From positions 91,501-155,500 of the forward strand of contig JACVTC010000181.1 in assembly GCA_016946835.1 (NCBI GenBank): a stretch of 64,000 bases of DNA, written 5' to 3'. The translations under genes and the position numbers were made by a program. Positions 44,881-58,083 of this stretch are shown here, in pieces (position 1 is the first letter of the stretch; each line of letters starts with the position of its first letter). Origin of the DNA: Neocallimastix lanati (nom. inval.) (taxonomy: Eukaryota; Neocallimastigomycota; Neocallimastigomycetes; Neocallimastigales; Neocallimastigaceae). Below the pieces are notes generated by a model, which had not been told where the DNA came from, did not search any database, and was given only the letters and a program-made list of their open reading frames with translations.

Positions 44881-46224
44881 AGATAATAGTAGATACATTA
44901 ATTAATAATAATAATAACGAAAGAAAATAATGGTGTAGGAATAATTCCATATAGAGAATAACAGGGATAATGATGAAAAAATAATCTAATTGAGACAATA
45001 AATGATGTTGAAAAACGAAAAATATATAGATGAATTTATGAAAAAAATCCTTGAAAGATCGAATAATTACAATAAATGGTAAAAACTTATATTAGAGATA
45101 ATAATAAACTACGATTGGTAATAAGATGACTACTTAGAGAGAAGATAAAAATTTATAGGTAAGGCCTAACAGAACTGGACATGATGGGGGTACAGAAGAT
45201 GTACGATAGAATGAAACAAAATTATTATTGGAAAAATATGATTATTGATTATCAAAAAGTACCTCTCTCTTTGCAAAAATATGTCAATTAACCAGATCTG
45301 AACCTTATTCCTTGGACAGATAGAAAAAATTTCCATCGCTTGTAGAAGCTCCTCTTGTAAAGTTAGGATTAGACATTGTTTAGGTCCACTTAAACAGACT
45401 CCTAGAAGGTTTTTAAACACTTAGTAGTATGTGTGTGTGTGAACTATTTTACAAGTTGGGTAGAAGCAAATCCAATCGTTTCAGTAACTTCTCAAGACGT
45501 AACAAATTTCCTAATTGAAGTATTTAGTAGATACGGACTTCCACAAGTTATAAATATGGATAATGGACCTCAGTTAAATTCAGATTATACAAAAATATTT
45601 TATTTTTTTTTTTTAGATTTGTATGGGATATATATTCACTTTGTTTCAGTTTATCATCTAGCTTCTAATGGACTTGTAGAAAATAGAAATAGGGAAATCG
45701 AAAAGAAACTTAGGAACTTTGGAGAAGATAATGAGAATAGGGATTTACATACAACCTTTAAATGTTAATGGGCTTTACGAACATCAAGATCGTCAGTATC
45801 AGGATACTCTAGTTTTGAATTATTATATGGACGAGAAGACTAACTCTACCTATTGAAGTTAACATTAGGAATTCTATTTGAGGAACCAATTCAAAGAACT
45901 ATGGATGAACTTCTTATCAAGCAATTCTTGGAACATCAACGTTGAATTAAAGAAGCTTCCTAATAAAAGATTAGGAACCATTAATTATCGAAAGACTAGA
46001 AGGGAAGCAAAAGAAAGTATGTCAAATAAGAATAATTATAAAATTTGGAGATAAAAGTAAAAATAAGAAGATTTCAAAGACACAAGTTAGAGCCTTACTA
46101 TTCTGGACCTTATACTATAAAAGAAATAACTTGGAATATAGTAAAAAAATTACAAGTTGATAGGACAGGAATTATATTACAACGAAATATTTATATTAAA
46201 AATATTTTACCATATAAAGAATAG
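44881..46224 (+). pseudogene. retroelement C: integrase
   Basis: A degraded zinc-binding region (GLTELDMMGVQKMYDRMKQN, YYWKNMIIDYQK) precedes the core. The first Asp region is broken near 45370. VCVNYFTSWVEANPIV, INMDNGPQLNSDYTKIF with the second Asp, and ENRNREIEKKLRNF with the Glu lie in one 111-codon open stretch (45433-45768). LLYGRE and a C-terminal YYSGPYTIKEI follow in other frames to TAG 46224. No chromodomain is seen. Confidence 0.87.
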
Positions 46225-46419
46225 TATACATAAATAATAATTAAAACAAAAAACAAAAAAAAAAAAAAATTAACACTCTTAAATTTATATATTATATATT
46301 ATGTGTATAAAAATTTTAAACTCAAGCTAAAATTAATTTTAAATTTTAAATTTTAAAATTCAATTTCGAAATTTCAATTTCAAGAACATTCTTTACAACA
46401 TTAATATATATATATTTTT

Positions 46420-46712
46420 TATCTTAAATCCTCTTTTATATATATTAATCCAAAAGCTACTTTGACATGATTAATACCAATACTGGTTATTTTTTTTTTT
46501 TTTTTGAATTTTGTACCAATTTCTTGTAATGACAAAGTTAATCCTCTTTCATCGGAATATTAAATATTTTATACCAATAAATTTGCCAAAGTATCAAAGT
46601 GGATTTAATCCATAATATGACAGATGACTTTTTTTTTATTTCTTTGGTCTTTTAGAATGCTGCTATTACTAATACTTTAGCTGCTCTTCAATATGTAGCT
46701 ATTAATATAATA
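46420..46712. other. second copy of the possibly exonic flank
   Basis: Corresponds to 7650-7980. Protein-like scraps are kept (DERGLTLSLQEIGTKF and GINHVKVAFGLIY on minus; NAAITNTLAALQYVAI on plus), while a ~25-bp stretch is deleted. The gene is not recognised. Confidence 0.3.
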
Positions 46713-46749
46713 CTAATATTATTAATATAATACTATTTATATTTATAAG

Positions 46750-46782
<33 letters not shown>

Positions 46783-47095
46783 AAATAAAAATAATTTATT
46801 AATAAAGTTTTTTATTTTTTATTTTTTTTTTTTTATATTATATTATAATATTATTATTAATATTTTTTTGATTTATTATTTAAATCTAAACATATATATT
46901 TTAATAATTTTAAAATATATTAATTAAATAATATGTATCTATTTATAATAAAATATTTATATAATTTAAAAAATATTTGAATTTTATTTTTATTTTTATT
47001 ATTATTACTAGAAATATTCATAAATTATAACTAAACCTATTTAATTTGAAATGGATAATTTTTTGTTAGTTTTTTTTTTTTTTTTTTTGATATAA
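46713..47095. other. ankyrin-gene 3' flank, second copy
   Basis: No gene. Matches 7985-8340 and leads, after a poly-T run, into an ankyrin remnant, as the first copy leads to ank2. Confidence 0.6.
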
Positions 47096-47097
47096 AT

Positions 47098-47273
47098 AAA
47101 GAAACACCATTATATCAAATAATGGTGTTTCTTTAAACATATTATCTTTATTTATATCTATTCCATGTTCTACCAAGTATTTTACTAAATCTTTATTTCC
47201 AATTTTAAATGCAATAGATAATGGTGTTTCACCTCTCCAATTTTCTTTATTTATATCTGCTCCATGTTCTACC
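47098..47273 (-). pseudogene. ank6: ankyrin gene remnant
   Basis: About 58 codons on minus read as ankyrin repeats (VEHGADINKENWRGETPLSIA, then LVKYLVEHGIDINKDNMFKET). GIDINKDNMFK is normally the first repeat after the N-terminal domain, and here it follows an internal-type repeat, so the piece is rearranged as well as truncated. Both ends are lost. The left end is in the shared 3' flank; the right end stops at CTACCTAGG, next to MULE-like end sequence. Confidence 0.8.
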
Positions 47274-47609
47274 TAGGTTGCATTACGCCATTTTTTCACG
47301 TGATGTATACAAATATGTGGCTATAGCTATATTATGCTACATAATATTATTCTATTGTATTACTTTGTTATTTCAATTTTAAAATTAACTATTAAGTGAA
47401 TAATTAAATAAATCATATAATGGTTAGATTTTATGATTTTAATTCTTTTATTTAAATGTTATTAATAAATTATATAAAAATATAAATGTTATTAATAATA
47501 ATTCTTTTATTTAAATGTTATTAAAAAAATAATTATAATGTTAAAATTATTAATTATACATTGTATTTGAATATTTATTTAAACTATATGAATTAAAAAA
47601 AAGAATTAT
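47274..47609. other. MULE-like end sequence and AT-rich DNA
   Basis: GCATTACGCCATTTTTTCACGTGATG and ATATGTGGCTATAG near 47280-47325 resemble subterminal motifs of the MULE (TACGCCAT, CACGTG, ATGTGGCT). There is no gene. Confidence 0.35.
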
Positions 47610-47880
47610 TAATATCATTTTTTACTTCATTATAGCTTAATTTATTTTTTTTTAATTTCTAGTGATTGAATTTATAATGCCAAATGCAATATTTAATATT
47701 TGTATTAGGAAATATTGTTTTAAGCTGCTTTAGATATGGCCCTTTCAAAATCACAATGCAAATTTTTTGGTTCAGTTATAGTATTATTGTTACATGTATT
47801 AGCATTTTTTTTTTAATTTTTCAAATAATATTTTATATGTTTCTTGTTCTTTATTTTTTAATATTGCAATACAAAAAGGA
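47610..47880 (-). pseudogene. second MULE transposase, fragment
   Basis: About 270 bases are homologous to 38760-39010 in the intact transposase. They cover the second catalytic Asp region (CDFE-G) and the C-x2-H segment, with a matching run from the KYCIWH-like part back to NKEQETYKILF. Stops and indels break the frame. It is an older insertion of the same family, on the same strand, lying between ank6 and retroelement D. Confidence 0.8.
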
Positions 47881-48034
47881 TAGAAAATTTAATCATAATA
47901 AAATTCAAAAAAAAAAAAATTATCCTTTTGTTAGTGGATATAGGCCCAACCAAAACTTTAATTGATAAAATAATAATTATAACTTTTTCATAAATACCAA
48001 TGTACAAAATAAAAAAAAAAAAAGGAATTCAAAT

Positions 48035-49150
48035 AATGAATTACAGAGGAGTTAATAATTTTAACAATAATTATAACAATTGTAATAATATTTATAATAA
48101 TACATTAAATAGAATGGAATTATAAATACAAAAGTTCCACAAAATAGTAATATTACTCCTAACAATAATGGTTTGAATAGTGTTGATGATATTACTAGGG
48201 GTTTAAAGAATCTACAAATAAAAGTAAGTTATTGGTGTTTATCTATGAAAATGATAAGAAGAATGATCATAATGGAGACAATGTTATAGTAACTTCGAAT
48301 GACAATCACAACAATTTAGAAGAAATTATAGCAGCTGTAAAAAAAAAAGAGAAAGAGATGAAAAAATATAATAATATATTAACAAACGCTAATAAGAAGT
48401 TACGTAATATAATGAATAATTATACTAAGACTTTCGACATTAATAATTCACAAACTATTCTTTAAAATAAAATATTTAATGATGTAAATAATTCCATTCA
48501 AAATAATAATTTAACTGATAATATCACAAATAACACAAATAACAGACAAATTATTAGACCTGCTAGAAGAACAAGTAAAAAACGTCATTAACAATAATAT
48601 TAAATATGATAATAAAGATGAAAATAAAAAATGGAAAAAGCAGAAAATAATAATCATAATAATAATAAAGCCCGACAAAGAAAAAGCATTAAGAATAAAA
48701 CTAATAATAATGATGATACAAGTAATAAAATTAAAAAAAAAAACTAATACAGTTAATAATATTAAAATTAATCATAGGGATACTATGAAAAATGAAAGTT
48801 TAATAAAAAAAAAAAAAAAAAAAAAAAAAAGAAACAAAAACAAAAAAAAAAACCTAATATACAGAGGATGAGAAACCGTGAATAATATACTATTTGTGAA
48901 GATTTATTTACCTATTCCAAACAAACAACACTACCATTGGAAAACTCCTTAAACATTTCAAAAATTTCTAAAGACGTATTAAATTAAAAGTATTATAAAA
49001 AAAAACTCAAAGCATAATAATGAAAAAATTATTAATGCTACTAATTCAATTATAGATAATAATTACAATAATAATAATGATAATAGTAGTACTAATAGTA
49101 ATAACAATGAAAACTATAGTTGATAATTAATTATAACAGTAAAGTAAAAT
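48035..49150 (+). pseudogene. retroelement D: Asn/Lys-rich 5' region
   Basis: The ATG at 48035 opens an Asn-rich frame (MNYRGVNNFNNNYNN) that soon breaks. A 77-codon stretch (48232-48465) is Lys/Glu-rich and could form a coiled coil (IIAAVKKKEKEMKKYNNIL). The rest is low complexity. Its position before protease and RT suggests a gag equivalent, but no gag motif is visible. Confidence 0.4.
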
Positions 49151-49789
49151 AGCTAATAATATAAATAATAAATAATAATAGTATTGTACACGATCATGAT
49201 GTTTATAGTTGTATGTGGATATATTAATGGCCATCCTGCTTCCATTTTCATATATAGACATATGTAGTAATGCGAATTTAATATCGAGTAAATTTTTTAA
49301 ATAAATTTATTAAAAAATTATCAAATTATTGGCGATGGTTGATGATATAAGTTGTGTTTATGACAATTGTTTGCTTAGCTGTTAAACTGTGTTCTGTTGA
49401 ATTTATTATTGATTTTAAAATTTCCGATAAAGATCATCCTTTGTATGATACGATTATTTCTCTTAAAACACAATCTGATGACAGGATTCTTATTGACACA
49501 ATTCATAAAGTTCTTGCATATATGAATATGGAAAATAAAATTAGTACCTATTAGTAATATAGAAGATATAAATACCTTCCATTTTCAGTCTTTATTATGT
49601 ATTTCTCCTGAACCAAAAAATTGATATTGTTGAGGCAATTTAATTTATTAATACTAATAAATCTAATTCTAAATATTAGTACTAAGGTAAAAGATAAGGT
49701 AATTAATTCTATTATTAATCAAATAAAATTTAATAATAAAAAAAAAAAATTATTATTATTTTTTTGTAAATTATTAAAAAAAAAATTTA
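49151..49789 (+). pseudogene. retroelement D: region before RT
   Basis: Contains a 66-codon open stretch (49354-49554) reading VEFIIDFKISDKDHPLYDTI. It corresponds in position to the protease/linker but lacks a DSG/DTG motif. Otherwise AT-rich. Confidence 0.35.
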
Positions 49790-50640
49790 ATGATATTATT
49801 GCCCATTTCTTCGGATGAATTGGAACCTTCTAAATTACTCCCTCATCCTATTATTTTTAGAAAAAAATACCTCACCAAATTAAACAAAAGGTGTATAAAA
49901 TTTCTCAGGTTCAATTTAAACGCTTTAAAGGATGAACTTTGTAAATTATTGAAGAAAAAGTTAATTGAACCTTCTCATTCTCCATAGGCTTCTCCCTTTT
50001 GCTTTAGTTTTTTTTTTTTAAAAAAAAAAAAAAAGGTAAATGGTATTGAATGATATTACTATTGAAGATGCTTATGCACTTCCAAAAATTTCGTGAAATT
50101 TTTTGATATTTGAAAGAAAAAAGCAAAAAAAAATATTTTCTTCTAATAGATTTATTTTAGTGATTACCATCAAAATCCTAATGTGGGCTGATGATAAGGA
50201 ATAAGATTTCTTTTTTACCATGAAATATGGTTACCTTATTATTTTTTAAAGTTATGCCTTTTGTTTTAATTAATGCCCCATGCTACCTTTCAGCGTGAAA
50301 TGAATAGAATTTTCTTTGATTTAATTTATGATTTGGTTTTGAAATATTCTTAAGTTGATATTATTTATTTATTCTGATAGTTTTGAAAATCATATAATTC
50401 ATTTTTTCCAACGTTTCTACTACTTTAAAGAAAATATAAATTTGAAAATTAAATATGGAAAAATGTCATTTTTTGTCAAACGGAAACTGAAGCTTTAGGC
50501 CTTAAAGTTGCAATAAGGGATTTACTTCCTTTAAAAAAAAAGAAAAAACTCTTTTCCATTATGACGATGGCTCCTCCTTAACTAATGTTTTTCTGAGTGT
50601 CGTTCTTTTTCTAGGCATGACAGGTTATTATAGAAATTAT
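49790..50640 (+). pseudogene. retroelement D: reverse transcriptase
   Basis: SSDELEPSKLLPHPIIFRKKYL, LKKKLIEPSHSP, a damaged SDYHQNP segment, APCYLSA-REMNRIFFDL and LFILIVLKII in the place of the YLDD region show the RT order. The YLDD motif itself is lost, and frameshifts come every 50-100 bases. It is more decayed than elements B and C, so an older insertion. Confidence 0.75.
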
Positions 50641-51240
50641 TATTGACAATTACTCTGGTAAAAATCTTCTCCTCTTTGTTTGTTCTTTTGTTTAAGGAAG
50701 AAATACTTTATTTATTTGGGACTGATTCCCAAAACAATAGCATTCAATTATTAAAGAATTGTTTAATTCGTTACTCCTATTCTTTTGTTTACCCAAAATT
50801 TGATATTTTCCTTTATTATTTGTTCTGATGCTTGTGGTTATGGTACTGGTGGTGTTCTTTTTTACAACTTTAGGACGATGATGATATTGAACCTCTTATT
50901 TATTTTGTTAGTAGAAATTTAAAAAAAAAAAAAAAAAAAATTTAATAAAAAAAATTATACTACAGTTGAACTTGAAGGAACCGCTACTTATTATTTGCTT
51001 AGTCCAATTTAAACATAATATTTTAAGGTAATCCTTACAAAACTATTCTATAGACTGACCACATAACCTTTTTATAGTTTCTATTATTAAAAGTTATGAG
51101 CCGAATACATTTAAAAAACTCAACGATGGTGTGATAAATATTTAGTAAACTTCAAGTTGATATTGTTTATCACCCTAGTAAAGCTTATTAGATTGTTGAT
51201 GCATTCTCTAGAGTTGTTCTTAAAGACTTCTCTATTCTCT
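50641..51240 (+). pseudogene. retroelement D: RNase H region
   Basis: SDACGYGTGGVLFYN-like sequence near 50822-50865, TTVELEGTATYYLL near 50960-51000, a TDHITFL block and VDIVYHPSKAY-IVDAFSRVVLK near 51150-51220 mark the RNase H domain in several frames. Confidence 0.72.
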
Positions 51241-51739
51241 ATTACTAATGTTTGTATTAGTTCTAATTCTCTTTTTTAATAGGGGTATTCTTGTTCACTT
51301 CCCATAACAATTCTAATAGTTCCTTTCATTTGTCCATTGTTAATAGTTTACAAGTTGATAGTTTTATTCTCATCCAGGATCCAGGAGGAGAACGAAAAAT
51401 TTATTTCTAAATTTATTTCTAAATTTTTAATCGATAGATTTATAAAAAAAATTGATAATAACTTATAATTTATATTTTAGGGATGATGAAAGGTTACAAT
51501 AAAAATTATTGATGCTCCCTTTAAGAAAAAAATTAAAATTAATACCAAAGAGCAACGGGTAGGACATAAAAGTATTCAGAAAAGGTATAAGAGAATATAA
51601 AAAAAAAAAAAAAAAAAACAATAATTCGAAAAATTTTAATTTTAGATGTAAAAAAAAAATATATATATATATATATATATTTCTTTATGTAAGATTTGCC
51701 AAGCTTAATCTATCGGGAAACCTTTGCTAAAAGCCTACT

Positions 51740-52029
51740 GAAAAAAAAAATAGAAAACTCCTATTGAGGCTCCTTTTGTTCGACTTGACTTTGATATTAT
51801 AGGACCATCAAAGGAAAACAGATAGAGGCAACAAAAATATATTTATTGTTTGTGTAGTTGTGTAGATTACTTCATAAAGTGGGTAGAAGCAAAAAAAAAC
51901 CAATTACTTTGTACAACCATTTCTCAACTTATTTCTTAGTTGAAGTTTTCAGTAGACATGTTATACCCCCAAAAATTATTATAACTTGATAATGAAATAC
52001 AAATTTATGTCAGGCTATACTATACAAAA

Positions 52030-52079
<50 letters not shown>

Positions 52080-52262
52080 TAGATCTTTATGATGTAAATA
52101 TCCAATTTTGTTAGAATACATCAATTTAGAATCTAATGGTTTTGGTGGAGAATAGAAATAGAGAAATTGGAAAAAAAAAATTAAGAAAACTTCTCTCGAA
52201 TAATAATAAAAATTGGCCTCCAGTTTGTTTTATGGGCACTTAAGACAAGCAAATTTACTATT
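51740..52262 (+). pseudogene. retroelement D: integrase, interrupted
   Basis: APFVRLDFDIIGPSKEN, then CVDYFIKWVEAKK, a degraded LDNEIQIYVR, a poly-T run of about 40 replacing the Phe codons, LDLYDVNIQF, LVENRNREIGKKK with the catalytic Glu, and WALKTSKFTISG. The sequence then dissolves into a tandem and inverted repeat. Part of this end (52237-52290) recurs inverted at 53050-53112. Confidence 0.75.
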
Positions 52263-52400
52263 TCTGGTGACTGTAATGAAGTCTTCAGTTAGTAAAGTTA
52301 GAATCATGGTCCAATAGTTAATTACAATTTACTATTTCTGGTTACTATAACGAAGTCTTCAGTAAATAAAGTTAGAACCATGGTCCAATGGTTAGTTACC
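52250..52400. repeat. 76-bp tandem repeat at the end of element D
   Basis: Two units of about 76 bp both read ATTTACTATTTCTGG...GAAGTCTTCAGT...AAAGTTAGAA-CATGGTCCAAT. Together with the inverted copy at 53050-53112 they suggest local template switching. Confidence 0.8.
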
Positions 52401-52418
52401 TTGGACCGTGGTTCTAAC
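52371..52418. other. 18-bp hairpin with tRNA-like boxes
   Basis: GTTAGAACCATGGTCCAA at 52371-52388 pairs with 52401-52418 (17 of 18) around a 12-base loop. TGGTCCAATGGTTAG resembles a tRNA A box and GGTTCTAACC a B box 30 bases later. No full tRNA can be drawn. Confidence 0.45.
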
Positions 52419-52454
52419 CTTATTATTCACATTAATACATTTATATATTAATGT

Positions 52455-53049
<595 letters not shown>

Positions 53050-53112
53050 ACACCATTATGAAGACTTCGTTACAGTAGCCAGAAATAGTAAATTTGCTTG
53101 TCCTAAGTGCCC
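53050..53112 (-). repeat. inverted copy of the integrase fragment
   Basis: The reverse complement reads GGGCACTTAGGACAAGCAAA...GAAGTCTTCA, matching 52237-52290. It includes coding bases of integrase D, so it is an inverted duplication rather than a transposon terminus. Confidence 0.85.
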
Positions 53113-53302
53113 TGTTCTAGTAGAAATGAGTATTTTGTAAGGTGTTTAATTGAACATAGTCTTTGTAATATCATATTTTAAAATGTAATTAAAATTGAAG
53201 ATTTGTAAAATTTATGAAAAAAAAAAAAAATTAAAAATAAGACTGCTATTGATTGGACTCCGAATATTTTTTTTAAAAAAAAGGGGGTAAATTTTAAATT
53301 TT

Positions 53303-53392
53303 TTGGTAATAAATATTTGGTAATATACATTTGGTAATATACATTTGGTAATATATATTTGGTAATATATATTTGGTAATATATATTTGGTC
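53303..53392. repeat. 14-bp minisatellite
   Basis: About six units of TTGGTAATATATAT with small variants (TTGGTAATATACAT). Confidence 0.9.
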
Positions 53393-53601
53393 AATAAAAA
53401 AATATTAAATATAAAGTTTAAAATATATAAATCCATAGTTAATCAATTAATCTTTTTTCATTTATTTTTAATAATAAAATAAAAAAAAAAAATTTTTTTT
53501 TTTTTTTTTCATTAATTTATTGTATAATTATTATTTCTTTGTATTAATAAAAAATTTAAAAAAAAAAATAAATATTTAAATATTTAAAAATTTAAAAAGA
53601 A

Positions 53602-53638
<37 letters not shown>

Positions 53639-53659
53639 TTTTTTTTTTTTGCAACTTAC

Positions 53660-54640
53660 AAATTTTTTAATTTAGTTAAATTACCAATTTCCGAGGGAAT
53701 TTCTGTATCACTAAATGCTTTACTATTATTATTAAGTTTTCTATTTATATTGAAATAAATAATTAAAAAGCAAGAATATAAGTAAAATGGATAAACAAAT
53801 AACTATATATTAATAATAATAATAATAATAAAAGAAGAGAGAGATAATAATATTACAAAGTTTTTAAATTTTTTAGTTTTCCAATATTTAATGGTATTCC
53901 TTTAGTAGTAGTTATCGTTTCACTTAAATCTCTTTATTTAAAAAAATATTAAAATTATTATTAATAATAAGGTATAACATGATATACTTTTAACCATAAC
54001 ATATATATAATCATTATAAAATGTTTAATTTATTTTAAATATATTTACAAAACTTCTAATTTTTCAAGATTTGCTAAATGTTCAAAAACGCTTTTCCAAT
54101 CTGCATTATTGTCCTTGTAACTAGGTAAATTACTATTTATTTTTTTTTTTTTTATTTGATAAAAAAAATAAATAAATATAAATATAAATAAAAAAAAAAA
54201 TAAAAATAAAAATATAAATAAAAATAAAAATATAAATATAAATAAAAATAAAAATATAAATAAAAATAAAAATATATATTATATTTTTAAAAAATTAATA
54301 AAAAAAAAAAAAAAAAAAACATTATATAGGATAAATATAAATAAAAATAAACAAAAATCCAAATCTATTGTAATAATAATAATAGTAATCGTTAATTTAT
54401 ATAAACAAATCATTACATTTCTGTTATTCTGTCTTTACTACACGTAATTTCAGAAGTAAAGAAATCACAACAATTGCCAACTTTTTCAAATTTATTTCTA
54501 ATTTCATTACCCATATTATTAGCAGCTTTTACAAAAAAAGAACAATCATCAGAGTCAGCCATCACCTTTGAAATATTAATTCCAAATAGTAAAAGTGATG
54601 TTATCAAAAGATTAAAATATGATTTAGATAGTAATGTCAT
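53660..54640 (-). pseudogene. truncated LRR membrane-protein gene (four exons)
   Basis: Exons by homology and GT/AG sites are 54417-54640, 54049-54132, 53857-53931 and 53660-53740, all joining in phase 2, about 154 residues. Exon 1 gives a signal peptide (NLLITSLLLFGINISKVMA) and a Cys-bearing cap (DDCSFFVKAANNMG, NCCDF). Exon 2 carries NADWKSVFEHLANLEKL. Exons 3 and 4 are plant-type LRRs (KGIPLNIGKLKNLKTL, TEIPSEIGNLTKLKNL). The last donor GTAAGT is intact, but no further exon is found downstream. The remaining LRRs, membrane segment and tail present in the paralogue at 56897-58928 are missing. It is probably a 3'-truncated copy next to decayed transposon DNA. Confidence 0.8.
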
Positions 54641-54657
54641 TTTTTTTAAAAAAATTA

Positions 54658-54667
54658 TTCAATTGAA
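54658..54667. promoter_or_regulatory. TTCAATTGAA palindrome upstream of the truncated LRR gene
   Basis: A 10-bp palindrome 18 bp upstream of the ATG. The same palindrome is 13 bp upstream of the complete paralogue. It is too close to the ATG to be a core promoter and may lie in the leader. Confidence 0.3.
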
Positions 54668-55879
54668 ACTGCTTTTATTTATTTATGTTTATAACTTTTG
54701 ATATAAAAATTTTAATACATAAAACTTTGAAAAAAAAAAAAAAGTAAAAAAAAAAGTAAAAAAAAAGTAAAAAAAAAAAAGTAAAAAAAATTTTTTTCTT
54801 TTTTTTTTTCTATTTGATGGTAAATACATTTATTATATATTTATTATATATTTATAATATATTTATTATATAATATATTATATTATATTGTACCAAATTA
54901 TCTATTACATCATTGCTTACATTTTATTGGTTCACCAACAATATTTTAAATTATTTTTATTATATTTATTTTGATATAATTAAATTAAATTTTTATTTTT
55001 TTTTATCTAATGAAATTCATTAATAAATCATAATTAATATATTATTTTCTATATATTTTCTATATATTTTCTATATATTTTCTATATATTTTCTATATAT
55101 TTTCTATATATTTTCTATATTTTTTTATATATATTTGTTTATATTGAAGAGTTTTAATCAACCAAAAATTCTTTAAAAGTTTAAATACTTTAAAAAAATT
55201 TTTATTTTTATTTTAAATTTTTTTTTTTTTTTAAAATGTCGTTAAGTCTGCTTTTGACTTTCATCCATGGCTTGCTCACTCTCTTTAATTTAACACTGTT
55301 GTAAACTATTTAAAAAAAAAAAAAAAAGAAAAGAAATATCAAGTTTATTTTTATATGCTGAATTTTTTTATTTTTATATTATATATAAATGTAGATATGT
55401 AAATAAAAATGAATGAATGAATGAATGAATAAATGAATGAAAGAATAAATGAATGAAAGAATAAATGAATGAATGAATGAATGAATGAATGTAGATATAT
55501 ATCAATGTATAAATGTATAAATGAATGAATGTATAAATGTATATATGAATAATTTGAATTAAATTAAATTGAATTAAATTAAATTAAATTTGACTCTTGA
55601 CTATTATCAAATTATCATCTTCAACATTTAAAAGTTAAAAAAAAAAAAAATATAAAAAATGTTCATTTTATTTTTTAGACAATGTTTTTTTCTTTTTTTT
55701 TTTTTCTTTTTTTTTTCATTTTCTTAGTTGATTGGTCAGATTTTTCTATTTTCCATTTAACAAAACAGATTTATTATAATATATTATAAAAAGAAAAAGA
55801 AGAAGAAAAATAGAAAAAAAGAAAAAAAAAATAACAATTTTGAGATTCTTCTAAAATTTATTATTTAATTATTTAATTA

Positions 55880-55985
55880 TTTATTAATAAATACTCTTTT
55901 TATTGTTTATTAATAAATACTCTTTTTATTATTATTTGTTATTTATTAATAAATACTCTTTTTATTATTCCATTATTTATTTATG
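55880..55985. repeat. inverted remnant of the AATAAAT array
   Basis: TATTAATAAATACTCTTTTTATT occurs three times. It is the reverse complement of the interruption motif of the arrays at 1960-3300 and 41995-42360. Confidence 0.85.
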
Positions 55986-56044
55986 ATATATTAAAAAACG
56001 AAAAAAAAAATTATTATTATTAAGATATATTTAATTTTATAATT

Positions 56045-56081
<37 letters not shown>

Positions 56082-56485
56082 TAAATAAAAAAAAGTGAAT
56101 CAATGAATAGATTAGTGGTTGAAGATGACATTGAAAAATATTATAGAATTAAATTATTAAAAAATAAAAATAATAATAAAAATAATAATAATAATAATAA
56201 AAAAACATAATAATAAAAAATAATAACAATAAAAATAAATTTTGAAATTTATTTATAATTCATTAGATTTTTATTTGAAAAAAAAAAAAAAAAAGAAAAA
56301 GAAAAAAAAAAAAAAGAAAAAAAAATAAGAGAAATATAATTAATCTATTGGAAATTTACAAAAAAAAAAAAAAAAAAAAATAGATCAAATTTTTTTTTTA
56401 TTTTTTATTTTTTAAATTAATTACTTTTATTTTATTTAATAGTAATAGATGAAAAGGTGAATTAAAGAATTTGAAAAATAATAAT

Positions 56486-56835
56486 ATTAATAAAAAATAA
56501 CATGATAATAAAAAATAATAATAATAATAAAAAATAATAATAATAAAAAATTATAATAATAAAAAATAATAATAAAAAAAAACATAATAATAAAAAAAAT
56601 AATAATAATAAAAAAAACATAATAATAAAAAATCATAATAATAAAAAAAACATAATAATAAAAAAAATAATAATAATAAAAAATCATAATAATAAAAAAT
56701 CATAATAATAAAAAAAATATTAATAATAAAAAATCATAATAATAAAAAATCATAATAATAAAAAATCATAATAATAAAAAATTATAATAATAAAAAATCA
56801 TAATAATAAAAAATCATAATAATAATAAAAAATTC
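56486..56835. repeat. AAT/AAAAAATCATAAT repeat block
   Basis: About 350 bp of ATAATAATAAAAAATC-type units, with no meaningful frame. Confidence 0.9.
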
Positions 56836-56896
56836 CATAAATTCCATAAAATGTTTTTTTATAATAAAATTTGAAATATCATCATGAGTTGAATTT

Positions 56897-58043
56897 TTAA
56901 TGTGGTGGCATACCTATGGGTATTTTTAAATCTGAAATATCACCATGATTTGGATTTTGTGGTGGTGGTGGTGGTGGTGGTGGTGGTTGTTGTGGATTTG
57001 GATTACCACTACCGAAACCCATTGGAGGAGCATAGTTAAAATTGAAATTATTAGTGATATTATTACAGTTATTATTATTGTTATTATTATTGTTATTATT
57101 ATTGTTATTATTATTTTTGCTATTTGAGTTAACATCCGTTTCGCTATCAGTACTAACATCTGTTTCATTGTTAGAGATACCAAAAACTTTTTTAAATAAT
57201 TTTTTTAAAGTGAGTTGAATTAATTTTCCAGTAAAACCAATAGAGAAAAGTATCCCTAAATAAATAAGATATGGTCGTAATTTATATAATAAAAATTGTT
57301 TAAATTTATTTATTTTTTCATATTTATCAGTCCCTGGATATGGACTTCCATTATTTGAATTGGTGTCTCTAACTTGTTCAGGAGTACAAGAATTAATATT
57401 TGTTGAGCATTTTTCATTTGGTAAATAACATAACTTTGTTAATGAATAGTTGCACTTTATAATCATTGGAAGTAATGGTACATATCCAGTAAGTTCAGGA
57501 TTTCCGGTTAAATATCTATTATTAAATATTAATAATAGTTTAAATTTTTAATAATTATAATAATAATATTTAATAATAATACTATTCATTAACTAAATAT
57601 AGTATACTAATAAATAATATCATAATTAATTATACCAATTAGAACTTACAAATATTTAATATGATGTAGATCCTTAAAATCAAATGGAATGGTTCCTGAT
57701 AATTTATTATCACTTAAATTTCTATATTTTAAAAAAATTTTATATAAAAATTATACGTAATATTTACCCTATGGTATAAGTAATAATTGTATATATTAAA
57801 TACAATTATATTTAAATAATTTCATATAATATATAATTTTATTTATACTTACAATGTTTCTAAATTGGTTAATTTACCGAGAAAATCTGGAATACTACCT
57901 TTTAAACCATTATTTTTTAATTCTCTATTAAATTAAATTATGAAATTTCAATGTTTTAAGTAATAATAATAATACTAATAATAATAAACTTTTATTTCCT
58001 TTATAATGATAAATATTTTAAATTATATTTTATTTTTTTTTTC

Positions 58044-58083
<40 letters not shown>

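Larger units (their letters stand above)
54641..56896. other. repeat-rich intergenic region
   Basis: No gene is seen. It holds (TTATATA)n near 54830-54890, an 11-bp repeat TATATTTTCTA at 55038-55122, (GAAT)n-type tetramers at 55403-55540, an inverted remnant of the AATAAAT array at 55880-55985, and an (AAT/AAAAAATCATAAT)n block at 56486-56835 just downstream of the LRR gene. Confidence 0.6.
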
